Below are positions 26,357 to 34,647 of a stretch of 64,000 nt of DNA, piece by piece. Each line of letters begins with the position of its first letter. Position 1 is the stretch's first letter. Both the position numbers and the translations under genes were made by a program. Location: NCBI GenBank assembly GCA_965217205.1, contig OZ244254.1, positions 1,922,001 to 1,986,000 on the forward strand, written 5' to 3'. Under the pieces are notes generated by a model that did not search any database, was not told the DNA's origin, and worked only from the letters and a program-made list of their open reading frames with translations. Source of the DNA: Maricaulis sp947259345. Its GTDB lineage: Bacteria; Pseudomonadota; Alphaproteobacteria; Caulobacterales; Maricaulaceae.

Positions 26357-27187
26357 TCAGCCAAACAGGCGTTGCATGGCCCGTTCAAGGAAGGTCGGGT
26401 CAGCCTGCTCGATGGCTTCGCCAATCGAGATCCCCTCACGTGTGAGGAGGTCATAGCTGTCCTCATACCATTCACTGCCCGGGAAATTATAACCGAGGAC
26501 GGCCGCAACCTGGCGGGCTTCCTCGTCGACACCCAGCGAGACATAGGACTCGACCAGTCGGTGCAGGGCTTCCGGCACATGGCTGGTATTGCCGTACTCG
26601 CGCAGCACATTCTGGAAACGATTGATGGCGGCCAGATGATAACCGCGGCGCAGATACCAGCGGCCGACACTCATTTCCTTGCCGGCAAGATGGTCGCGCG
26701 TCATGTCGATTTTCAGACGCGCATCCGTCGCATAACGGCTTTCCGGGAAGCGGCGCACAACCTGCTCAAGCGCGGCCATGGCCTGCTGGGTCGCGGCCTG
26801 GTCACGACCGACATCCATGATCTGCTCGAAATGAGAAATCGCGATCAGGTAGTAGGCATAGGCCGCATTGCGATTGCCCGGGTGCAGCGAGATAAAGCGC
26901 TGCGCATCGGAGATCGCCTCTTCATAATTCGACGATTCGTAATTGGCATAGGCGGCCATCAGCATCGAGCGTCGCGCCCATTCCGAATAGGGGTGCTGGC
27001 GCTCGACTTCGTCGAACTGGGCCGCGGCGAGCGGGAACTGGCCCCGATCAAGCGATTCGAAGGCGGTGGCGTAGATCGTCTCCGCCGGACGCTCGACATA
27101 GGCGACGGACGTATCCGGGCCACTGGCACAGGAAGCCAGGACGGCGGACAGGAGAAGCGGGACAACTAAACGCGACTTAAGGGTCAT
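26357..27187 (-). CDS. bamD: Outer membrane protein assembly factor BamD
   Basis: 276 residues. Lipoprotein subunit of the BAM complex that inserts beta-barrel proteins into the outer membrane. The lipobox is LASC after a short signal sequence. TPR-like helices follow: AETIYATAFESLDRGQFPLAAAQFDEVERQHPYSEWA, then EEAISDAQRFISLHPGN and WYLRRGYHLAAINRFQNVL. The ATG at 27187 is chosen over a TTG at 27202. Downstream of lpxC and upstream of recN, as in related genomes. Confidence 0.93.
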   Translation of the reverse strand: MTLKSRLVVPLLLSAVLASCASGPDTSVAYVERPAETIYATAFESLDRGQFPLAAAQFDEVERQHPYSEWARRSMLMAAYANYESSNYEEAISDAQRFISLHPGNRNAAYAYYLIAISHFEQIMDVGRDQAATQQAMAALEQVVRRFPESRYATDARLKIDMTRDHLAGKEMSVGRWYLRRGYHLAAINRFQNVLREYGNTSHVPEALHRLVESYVSLGVDEEARQVAAVLGYNFPGSEWYEDSYDLLTREGISIGEAIEQADPTFLERAMQRLFG

Positions 27188-27271
27188 GAAGGCACGGCTC
27201 AACAGCTCTGGCAGCCGGAAGGGCCGCCCGTTCGAATAGGTTTGTAGCGGATGATTGGCTCGCGCAAAAGG

Positions 27272-27291
27272 CCGCTGTCAGGTAACAGCGG
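27272..27291 (-). terminator. Probable terminator of lpxC
   Basis: CCGCTGT/ACAGCGG hairpin with a 6-base loop, followed on the minus strand by CCTTTT. It lies in the 240-base gap between lpxC and bamD, suggesting bamD has its own promoter. Confidence 0.5.
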
Positions 27292-27427
27292 GTTCAGGAT
27301 GCTTTCACATGAGCCGGGAGGCATAGGCGCCGGTGAAAACGGCTGCGCGAAACTGCCCTGACGATATGTCAGCAGCCATGGATCCACAGCGTATTCTGAG
27401 GTGTGGGTACAGTCGGAAAAGCGCGGT

Positions 27428-28384
27428 TCAACGCGCCATCGCGAGCGCGCGGGTCTCGACATCGCGCAAATTGACCCACTTCCAACCGGACGGATCATCC
27501 AACAAGGCCCGAACAGCGGCATTGTTAATGGCATGCCCCGGGCGGGTCGCCCGGTAGCAGCCCAGGATGGGAGCGCCCGCAAGAGCTATGTCACCCAGAG
27601 CATCCAACGCCTTGTGACGCACGAACTCATCCTTGAATCGCAAACCTTCCGGATTGGCGATGCCGTCATCATCAAGAACGACCGCATTCTCCATCGAGCC
27701 ACCACGGGCCAGGCCGGCCGCGAGGAGGGCTTCGTAATCCTTGCGGAATCCGAAAGTCCGGGCCGAGGCGATATCATCGCTGAAAATGTCCGGGGCAATA
27801 TCAAAGGCACAGGACTGCCGCCCGACGGCCGCATGCTCAAAGCTGATCTCGATTTCGATGGACGGCTTGAGTGCCGGCATGAAACCGGCACTGCGGTCAT
27901 CATCCTCGATCATGACCGGCCGCAGGACCTGAATGGCGCGACGCGGCATCGCGTGCGCTTTCAATCCAACCTGCCGGATGAGTTTGACGAAAGGCTCCGA
28001 AGACCCATCCATAACCGGGATTTCGGATCCTTCGACCTCGATCACCGCATCATCCACGCCGAGACCGGCCAAGGCTGCCATGAGATGCTCGATAGTCGCG
28101 ACCGATACACCGTCGTCATTGGAGATCGTGGTGCCGAGGCGCACTTCATTGACGTTGCGGGCCAGTGCCGCAATACGGTTGTTGCGGTCAGTTACATCGG
28201 AGCGGACAAAGATGATGCCAGCGCCAGCACTGGCCGGCTGCAGGACCATGCGGACCCGCTCTCCCGAATGCAGACCAATCCCTGCGAAAACAACAGAAGC
28301 CGCCAATGTGTGCCGGTTAATCACGAGTACGCGCCATTCTGCGTTAGAGTTACGCTCAACAACAAATGATGGCAGACCCGCCAT
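27428..28384 (-). CDS. lpxC: UDP-3-O-acyl-N-acetylglucosamine deacetylase
   Basis: 318 residues from the ATG at 28384. Zinc enzyme for the committed step of lipid A synthesis. Visible family blocks: LAASVVFAGIGLHSGERV, IEHLMAALAGLGVDD with a zinc His, EIPVMDGSS, and DEFVRHKALDALGDIALAG carrying the second zinc His and Asp plus the catalytic region. The frame opens further up at a TTG (28423), and a GTG closer to the conserved block is also possible, so the start is uncertain. It is insulated from ftsZ by a strong terminator. Confidence 0.95.
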   Translation of the reverse strand: MAGLPSFVVERNSNAEWRVLVINRHTLAASVVFAGIGLHSGERVRMVLQPASAGAGIIFVRSDVTDRNNRIAALARNVNEVRLGTTISNDDGVSVATIEHLMAALAGLGVDDAVIEVEGSEIPVMDGSSEPFVKLIRQVGLKAHAMPRRAIQVLRPVMIEDDDRSAGFMPALKPSIEIEISFEHAAVGRQSCAFDIAPDIFSDDIASARTFGFRKDYEALLAAGLARGGSMENAVVLDDDGIANPEGLRFKDEFVRHKALDALGDIALAGAPILGCYRATRPGHAINNAAVRALLDDPSGWKWVNLRDVETRALAMAR

Positions 28385-28459
28385 CCCCGTCTGAAGTGAA
28401 CGACAGGCCGCGTCTGCATTCAATTAAAGCATTGTTGCGGTTTGTTACGCGTTTGCAGC

Positions 28460-28491
28460 AAAAAGGGGCGCCCGAGTGAACGCCCCTTTTT
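28460..28491 (-). terminator. Rho-independent terminator of ftsZ
   Basis: Perfect 11-base stem (AAAAAGGGGCG/CGCCCCTTTTT) with a 10-base loop, 28 bases after the ftsZ stop codon, ending in a T run on the minus strand. It is symmetrical and could act in both directions. Confidence 0.88.
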
Positions 28492-28518
28492 CGTGTTAAA
28501 ATTCAAATAGTTGATCTG

Positions 28519-30159
28519 TCAGTTTGCCTGCCGGCGCAGGAAAGCCGGGATTTCCAGATCGCCTTCTTCGAGACTGTCGCCGAACAGGTCACCAGATGCC
28601 GGGCGCTGAGCCGACTGAACCGGGGCGGTTTTGGTGATCGGCGCGGCCTTCGGTGCAGGCTCGATCGGCTTCTTGCGGCGGCCGAAGAGCGAGAAGCCTC
28701 GCTTCTCTTCCTTGGCCTCGGGATCGGGCGCGGCGCCATGCGAGCGACGCTCTTCATAGCGTGCGTTGAGGCGCTCGGCTTCCTGTGCGAGACGGGCCTG
28801 ATCCTGGACGACTTGCGGGGTTTCAGAGCGCATTTCCGTCTGCGAAGTGCGGACTTCGGAGACATAAGGGTCACGCTCGATATTGATCGAGTTGGCCGAT
28901 ATGGCATCCGACAAATCCTCGGCGCCCACCGCGCGCTTCATGGGCTCGACCTGGAACTCATTGTCGGTATCAGCCTCGGGACGAGGCTCTGGCATTGCTT
29001 GGGACGCCGGCGCTTCACGTCGCGTTTCCGGGGCTCGCGCTTCCTGAACGCGCGGCTCGGCGCCGCGCTCGGGCATCGCCCGTCCGGGGCGGTCCGAATT
29101 GGTGCGTTTCCAGGGCAGGATGGCATCATTCGGGCTGGACTGTGCCGCCGCCGATGTGCGCTGGCGAGAGCGTGGATCCGCCTGAACCATCACCTCGGCG
29201 TCAATACCGGTTGCCACCACGGAGACCCGCATGGAACCGTCCATATTCTCGTCGAAGGTCGAGCCGACAATGATATTCGCTTCCGGATCGACTTCCGCCC
29301 GGATCTCATTGGCCGCTTCGTCGACTTCGTAGAGGGTCATGTCATAGCCGCCGGTGATGTTGATCAGCACGCCGGTCGCGCCCTTCATCGACACATCATC
29401 GAGTAGCGGATTGGAGATCGCAGCCTGGGCGGCTTCAACAGCGCGCTTCTCGCCGCCGGCTTCGCCCGTCCCCATCATCGCCTTGCCCATCTCGTTCATC
29501 ACCGCACGCACATCGGCAAAGTCGAGATTGATCAGGCCCGGCATGACCATGAGATCGGTAATCCCGCGAACGCCGGAATGCAGGACCTGGTCGGCCATCG
29601 AGAAGGCTTCGGCGAAGGTGGTCTTTTCGGTGGCGATGCGGAACAGGTTCTGGTTCGGGATCACAATCAGCGTGTCGACATGATCCTGGAGTTGTTCAAT
29701 ACCGCTCTCGGCCAGCTTCATGCGGCGCGAGCCTTCGAAGTGGAAAGGCTTGGTGACGACGCCGACGGTCAGGATGCCCATTTCACGGGCCGCACGCGCC
29801 ACAACGGGCGCGGCACCTGTACCGGTGCCGCCACCCATGCCGGCGGTGATAAAGACCATGTGGGCACCGCCCAGGTGTTCGCGGATCTCCTCGAGCGAGT
29901 CTTCTGCCGATTGCTCACCGACTTCCGGGCGCGCCCCTGCGCCCAGACCTTCAGTGATCGCCGCCCCCATCTGCACTCGCTTTTCAGCCTGTGAGCGTTG
30001 CAGGGCCTGGGCATCGGTATTGGCGACGACAAAGTCGACGCCCTCGAGCTTGGCTTCGATCATGTTGTTGACGGCATTGCCCCCGGCGCCCCCGACACCA
30101 AAGACGACAATGCGCGGCCGCAATTCGGTCGTTTCAGGAATGGAGAGGTTCAGCGTCAT
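28519..30159 (-). CDS. ftsZ: Cell division protein FtsZ
   Basis: 546 residues. Tubulin-like GTPase that forms the Z ring. N-terminal GVGGAGGNAVNNM and the tubulin signature GGGTGTGAAP are present, as is the T7-loop region NLDFADVRAVM. After the GTPase core (to about 320) comes a long charged linker of about 200 residues, as in Caulobacter-type FtsZ. The closing DLEIPAFLRRQAN is the conserved C-terminal peptide that binds FtsA and other partners. The ATG at 30159 begins the homology. A CtrA box lies 65 bases upstream of the start and a strong terminator follows. Confidence 0.97.
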   Translation of the reverse strand: MTLNLSIPETTELRPRIVVFGVGGAGGNAVNNMIEAKLEGVDFVVANTDAQALQRSQAEKRVQMGAAITEGLGAGARPEVGEQSAEDSLEEIREHLGGAHMVFITAGMGGGTGTGAAPVVARAAREMGILTVGVVTKPFHFEGSRRMKLAESGIEQLQDHVDTLIVIPNQNLFRIATEKTTFAEAFSMADQVLHSGVRGITDLMVMPGLINLDFADVRAVMNEMGKAMMGTGEAGGEKRAVEAAQAAISNPLLDDVSMKGATGVLINITGGYDMTLYEVDEAANEIRAEVDPEANIIVGSTFDENMDGSMRVSVVATGIDAEVMVQADPRSRQRTSAAAQSSPNDAILPWKRTNSDRPGRAMPERGAEPRVQEARAPETRREAPASQAMPEPRPEADTDNEFQVEPMKRAVGAEDLSDAISANSINIERDPYVSEVRTSQTEMRSETPQVVQDQARLAQEAERLNARYEERRSHGAAPDPEAKEEKRGFSLFGRRKKPIEPAPKAAPITKTAPVQSAQRPASGDLFGDSLEEGDLEIPAFLRRQAN

Positions 30160-30223
30160 GGGAGACCCCGTGCTCGGTACTGGAGTTAACAACGATTCAC
30201 CATGAAGTTTCGCCCCAAGACGC

Positions 30224-30238
30224 TTAAGCAGGGGTTAA
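30224..30238 (-). promoter_or_regulatory. CtrA binding site upstream of ftsZ
   Basis: TTAA-GCAGGGG-TTAA is an exact match to the full CtrA consensus TTAA-N7-TTAA, lying in the ftsZ leader. CtrA is known to control ftsZ in Caulobacter crescentus. In DNA this rich in G and C an exact match by chance is unlikely. Confidence 0.8.
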
Positions 30239-30338
30239 AAACAGCGGCAGTGAGGCAGGGAAGGCTTTACATTTCGCATGAGAGTCGGGGCTGGTTCGAC
30301 GCGCGCCGGTGACCGGTTACCGCGCGTGGGAGACGGTT

Positions 30339-30734
30339 TCACCCGTTGGCTGCGCACGACTGCGGACCGGCCAGCCAGATTTCGCGGTCGATATCGCTGC
30401 GCAATTGGGTGATCTGGTGACCAAAGGCGCCGAGTGAATCGGCGAAAGTCTGGATGACCGTGATATCACGCTCGGCCTCGGGGAGGCGAACCCCCACATC
30501 TAGGGTGCGAGTCGCGAAGGAGTTGAAGAATTTTGCGATTTCCGGCGCTTCCACAAGCGCGACCCTCAGATTGACGCGAGTGAAATCAATCAGGATGCGC
30601 GACCAGTTGTAGATCTCTGCCAGCTCCGTCATCTCGACAATGGAGTCGGTGGCGCTGTCCCAGTCTTCATAGCCATCGATGATGGCCTCGACACAGGCAT
30701 GCTCCGGCAGGGCGGTGACTTGGTTGAAAGACAT
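30339..30734 (-). CDS. STAS/SpoIIAA-like protein between ftsA and ftsZ
   Basis: 131 residues. The alternating pattern (ACVEAIIDG, then SRILIDFTRV, then VGVRLPEAERDITVIQTFADSLG) resembles the STAS/SpoIIAA-like fold, but no phosphorylatable Ser of anti-sigma antagonists is evident. I could not verify the family. It lies on the ftsA-ftsZ strand, 105 bases after ftsA and 179 bases before the ftsZ start, so it interrupts the usual ftsA-ftsZ junction. A role in division is only suggested by position. Confidence 0.6.
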   Translation of the reverse strand: MSFNQVTALPEHACVEAIIDGYEDWDSATDSIVEMTELAEIYNWSRILIDFTRVNLRVALVEAPEIAKFFNSFATRTLDVGVRLPEAERDITVIQTFADSLGAFGHQITQLRSDIDREIWLAGPQSCAANG

Positions 30735-30839
30735 ATGACTCTACATGCGACCTAGGGTGGGAAAATAGGGGTCGCACCAGTTGATGTCCTTAACGGCACC
30801 GGTAATTGATTATGAAATGCAGATTGCCGCCCAGCGGGC

Positions 30840-32171
30840 TCAGAAGCTCTCGGCGAACCAGCGCCACATGGACGCTGCACCACCCTGCCCGGCATCACCG
30901 CGAAAACGGCGCGGCACGACCGGCAGGCCGCTCAGGCGCGGCGGCCCCGCGATCGCTTCAGCAGCCCCGCGGGTCTCGCGACGTACCACGCCTGCAGCAG
31001 CGCTGAAGGCCGGACCCGACACGGCATCACCCAGGCCGCTGACACCGCAGGGACCGGCAATCCGAACCTGCTTGCCAAAAACCCGGGCCGCCAGTTCCGC
31101 AGCCCCGGGCATCTGGGCCCCGCCACCGGTCAGGACCAGGCGGCGCCCCGATGTCTTGCCGACACCGGCCGCATCAAGGCGGTCGCGGATCAGCTCGAAG
31201 GTTTCTTCCAGGCGCGGGCGGATGATCGAATTCAACAGGGAGCGCGGCGCGCTGTCATACATCGCACCATGCTCGCCGGAGACCGAAGGAACCTCGATCA
31301 TCTGCTGATCGTCCTCCGGGCTGTCCAGAGCCGAGCCGTAGAGCGTCTTCAGGCGCTCGGCAGCTGCCAGCGGCGTCGATAGGCCGCGCGCAACATCGGA
31401 CGTCACGTGTGAACCACCGACCGGTACGGCGTCGATATGCAGGAGGGCACCTTCGGCGAAGACCGCGGCGGTCGTCGCACCGGCGCCCATGTCAATCAGG
31501 GTCGCGCCCAGCTTGACCTCGTCATCGGCCAGCGCCGACAGACCGGAGGCATAGGGTGTGGCCACCACGCCCTTGAGGTCGAGATGACAGCGTTCGATAC
31601 AGGTCGACAGATTGCGCAGCGGGCCGATGGCCGCGGTGATGACATGCACTTCCACGCCCAGCGTCTTGCCGAACATGCCGCGCGGATCCTTGATCCCGCG
31701 ATGATCATCGACAGACCAGGACAGCGGAATGGCATGCAGGACGACGCGGTCCTCGATCGCAAACTCGGCCAGCGCGCCATCAAGCAGGCGGCGCGGCTCA
31801 CGCTCGGTGATTTCGCGCTGCGGCAGATCAATCTCGGCGGCCAGTCGTGTCGAGGCCGGTTGACCGGCCGACAGGGTGACGGTGACCGCATTGACGGCAA
31901 TACCGGCCATGCGTTCCGCCTGCTCGACAGCCGTACGAATAGCGTCGGCGGCCGCATCCATGTCGACAACGGCACCGGCGCGCATGCCGCGCGAAGACTG
32001 GTGGCCAACCCCGATCACGCGCGGGCGCGGCCCGGAAATGGTCTGGTCCGTGCGGGCGATGAAGCAGGCGATCTTGGACGAACCGACATCGAGCGCGGCG
32101 CAAACGCCCTGGGATTTGGAACCGCTGACAGCACTGGGCTGCCGCGACCGGAACATATCGAACACACTCAC
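30840..32171 (-). CDS. ftsA: Cell division protein FtsA
   Basis: 443 residues. Actin-like ATPase that tethers FtsZ to the membrane. Blocks visible: CAALDVGSSKIACFIA (phosphate 1), the 1C subdomain at about 90-165, LIDMGAGATTAAVF (phosphate 2), and LVLTGGGAQMPG (adenosine loop). The last residues WRWFAESF form the amphipathic membrane-targeting helix. The start overlaps ftsQ by ATGA. Confidence 0.96.
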   Translation of the reverse strand: MSVFDMFRSRQPSAVSGSKSQGVCAALDVGSSKIACFIARTDQTISGPRPRVIGVGHQSSRGMRAGAVVDMDAAADAIRTAVEQAERMAGIAVNAVTVTLSAGQPASTRLAAEIDLPQREITEREPRRLLDGALAEFAIEDRVVLHAIPLSWSVDDHRGIKDPRGMFGKTLGVEVHVITAAIGPLRNLSTCIERCHLDLKGVVATPYASGLSALADDEVKLGATLIDMGAGATTAAVFAEGALLHIDAVPVGGSHVTSDVARGLSTPLAAAERLKTLYGSALDSPEDDQQMIEVPSVSGEHGAMYDSAPRSLLNSIIRPRLEETFELIRDRLDAAGVGKTSGRRLVLTGGGAQMPGAAELAARVFGKQVRIAGPCGVSGLGDAVSGPAFSAAAGVVRRETRGAAEAIAGPPRLSGLPVVPRRFRGDAGQGGAASMWRWFAESF

Positions 32172-33076
32172 GCTTCACGCTCCCGCATACCGGCCGCCGC
32201 TGCCCGATCAGGCAGAGCCCGGACGATCAGATCGCCCTCACCGCGTAGGTCAAAACTCTCGGCCGCCAGACGCAGGACACCGCGCTCGGCCTGCAAGCGG
32301 GCAAGGATGGCGATCGAGGCCACCACATCGCCTTCCGGCAATTTCACGTCGGCCCCACTGTCGAGGCGTAAATTCCAACGCCGCTCACCAACCCGCACCG
32401 CACCGACCACGCGGCCGGCGACTTCAGGATAGTGGCTGAGCGCATCGACGATTTCCGTCGCGGCCCGGTTGGCGCCCTCGGCGACCACCAAAGGCAGGTC
32501 CGGAGGGTTCATGACATCGGCCTCTGCCAGCACTACGCCAGCACGATCAATCACATGCAGCCCGCCCTCGACTTGCCACAAGGCAAACGCCTCGCGGGTT
32601 TCCACAACGATGGCAATCCGGTTCGGCAGCAATCGTGCGACACGAGCCCGCCGGATCACCGGCATGGCCTCAACGCGATCGCGAATGATTTCAGGATCGA
32701 CCGAGAAGATGGATTGACCGTCCGTGATCTGCGAGGCGAGCACGATCTCGTGCGCCATCTCACCACGTGCGCCGGTCACATCAATCGCACGAACCGCAAA
32801 GCCGGCATCTGCCAACTGGCTCTCAACACGCTCACCGGCCCAGGCGGTCACGTCGTCCAGCTGTCCGAAAAGCGCAAGCCCGCCCAGCGTGGCAGCCGAC
32901 AGGCCGACCACGGCCAGCCCGCCGAAACGGGCTGCATTCGCCATACGGTACCTGACACCCCGGACCTGGGCCTCAGCCCAGTTACGCAAACGCCGCGGTG
33001 CGGACACCGCGGCGGACTGGGGTTTGGTCTTGCGACGGCCCGCTTTACGCGAACCGGCACGCCTCACCTTCGACAC
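32168..33076 (-). CDS. ftsQ: Cell division protein FtsQ
   Basis: 302 residues from the GTG at 33076, preceded by GGAG at eight bases; an ATG at 33097 is the alternative. A basic cytoplasmic tail leads to one membrane helix (FGGLAVVGLSAATLGGLALFG), then the POTRA domain (VRAIDVTGARGEMAHEIVLAS) and the FtsQ beta domain (RVARLLPNRIAIVVETREAFALWQ). It forms the divisome bridge with FtsB and FtsL. It overlaps ddl on one side and ftsA on the other. Confidence 0.92.
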   Translation of the reverse strand: MSKVRRAGSRKAGRRKTKPQSAAVSAPRRLRNWAEAQVRGVRYRMANAARFGGLAVVGLSAATLGGLALFGQLDDVTAWAGERVESQLADAGFAVRAIDVTGARGEMAHEIVLASQITDGQSIFSVDPEIIRDRVEAMPVIRRARVARLLPNRIAIVVETREAFALWQVEGGLHVIDRAGVVLAEADVMNPPDLPLVVAEGANRAATEIVDALSHYPEVAGRVVGAVRVGERRWNLRLDSGADVKLPEGDVVASIAILARLQAERGVLRLAAESFDLRGEGDLIVRALPDRAAAAGMREREA

Positions 33077-33978
33077 GACGCATTCTCCGCCATCCATGCA
33101 ACGAGATCAGGAAACGCGATCCCGCAATACTGCGCCTGTTCTGGCGCTAGTGATGTCGGAGTCATGCCCGGTTGGGTGTTAATTTCGAGTAACCATAGCG
33201 GTGTATCCGAATCAGTATCGTAGCGAAAATCCGAACGAGTCAGCCCGCGGCAACCCAAGGTCTGATGGGCTTTCAGGGCGAGGGATTTGGCCAGTTCGGC
33301 AATCTCGTCCGACACCGGCGCCGGTAAAATATGATCCGATCCGCCGGCGGAATATTTAGCCTCGTAATCATAAAAGGTCGTGTTCGGCTTGATCTCGGTC
33401 ACACAGAGGGCGCGATCCTCCATGACCGCGACCGTCAACTCGCGTCCGGGCACATAGCGTTCGATCAGGATTTCATCGCCCAGCGCCCAGGCGGTCGACC
33501 CCAATTCGGCCGGCGGGCGATTGGCGCCTTCCAGCACGATATGGACGCCCACGGAGGACCCCTGGGCATTGGGTTTGGCGACATAGGGTGGCTTCATTGC
33601 GTGCGACTTGGCGGCCTCGAAGCGATTGGTGATCAGGCCTTCCGGGCAGGGAATGCCGGCTGCGCGCAGCACATCCTTGGCTTTCTGCTTGTCCATGGCC
33701 AGGGCCGAGGCCAGCACGCCGGAATGGGTGTAGGGCTTGCCGAAATGCTCCAGCACACCCTGGACCAGCCCGTCCTCGCCCCATTCGCCGTGCAATGCAT
33801 TGAAGACAATATCCGGATCGGCGGCGGCGAGTTGTTGTGACAGGGCCCGCCCGGCATCGATCTCGACGACGTCATACCCCGCCTCACGCAGTCCTTTGGC
33901 ACAGGCCGCACCCGAGACCAGGGAGACATCCCGTTCCGGCGACAGACCGCCGAGAAGAACTGCAACACGCTTGCTCAT
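33064..33978 (-). CDS. ddl: D-alanine--D-alanine ligase
   Basis: 304 residues. ATP-grasp enzyme making D-Ala-D-Ala for the pentapeptide. It opens VAVLLGGLSPERDVSLVSG, then NALHGEWGEDGLVQGVLE, PYTHSGVLASALAMDK, YVAKPNAQGSSVGV and a closing LEINTQPGMTPTSLAPEQA. The ATG at 33978 has AGGACGAG upstream and gives the normal family length. Cytosolic; its product is added by MurF from the same cluster. Confidence 0.96.
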   Translation of the reverse strand: MSKRVAVLLGGLSPERDVSLVSGAACAKGLREAGYDVVEIDAGRALSQQLAAADPDIVFNALHGEWGEDGLVQGVLEHFGKPYTHSGVLASALAMDKQKAKDVLRAAGIPCPEGLITNRFEAAKSHAMKPPYVAKPNAQGSSVGVHIVLEGANRPPAELGSTAWALGDEILIERYVPGRELTVAVMEDRALCVTEIKPNTTFYDYEAKYSAGGSDHILPAPVSDEIAELAKSLALKAHQTLGCRGLTRSDFRYDTDSDTPLWLLEINTQPGMTPTSLAPEQAQYCGIAFPDLVAWMAENASCRR

Positions 33979-34027
33979 GATCTCGTCCTGACTGGACCCC
34001 TGTGACCGCAAGGCGGCCGAGGTCGGG

Positions 34028-34627
34028 CTAGTTCAATACGTCGCCGGCCGGCGCATTGGGCGTCATCGGTTTCACGGTCGGGTCACTGATCGCCATCGCG
34101 CTGGCACCGGAGCGCGCACCGATACCGATCAGTTCGATCAGCGCCTCCAGCGGCGCGGTGCCGAAATCACAATGCAGGAGCTCGTCCTGCAGCGAAGCGG
34201 CATGCAGGCAGCCGCCCGTTTGCACGCCCGGCATGGTGACGGGCACGCCCTTCATCAAGCCGAAATAGCGGTCAAACCAGTCCAGCAATGCCGCCTCGTC
34301 CCATTTCGCGTCGCGCAGCTGAATAACCGCCGCATCCCAGCGAAAGGGGTGGAGATGCAGGTGCACGCCATCCATCGGCCCGTCCCAGGACTTGAAGGCG
34401 ATCATTTCCTGCATCCGGAATTCGCGAAATTCCGGTTTCGGCTCGAGCTGGGTCGCGAAATCAATCCGGTAGAGGCTGCGCAGCAGGGCCTTGTCCGCCT
34501 TGATCGCAAAGGGATGCTCGCTGACCCCCTGCGGAAACTGCTTGGCCATTTCCGGCAGCCATTGAGTGTAAGCGTAGACGAATTTTTCGCGGATCGGCTC
34601 AATGGCCGAGGCCAGAGGATGTGTCAT
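34028..34627 (-). CDS. Hypothetical protein inside the dcw cluster
   Basis: 199 residues, no signal peptide or membrane segment. Aromatic-rich and compositionally normal for the neighbourhood. Notable segments are EFREFRMQEMIAFKSWDGP, HLHLHPFRWDAAV and ALLDWFDRYFGLM. A block of histidines (HLHLH) and scattered Asp/Glu could bind metal, but that is a guess. I do not recognise a family. It lies between murB and ddl on the same strand with gaps of 20 and 49 bases, so it is very probably co-transcribed with them. Confidence 0.75.
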   Translation of the reverse strand: MTHPLASAIEPIREKFVYAYTQWLPEMAKQFPQGVSEHPFAIKADKALLRSLYRIDFATQLEPKPEFREFRMQEMIAFKSWDGPMDGVHLHLHPFRWDAAVIQLRDAKWDEAALLDWFDRYFGLMKGVPVTMPGVQTGGCLHAASLQDELLHCDFGTAPLEALIELIGIGARSGASAMAISDPTVKPMTPNAPAGDVLN

Positions 34628-34647
34628 ACGGGTTGCCCCTCTTTGTG

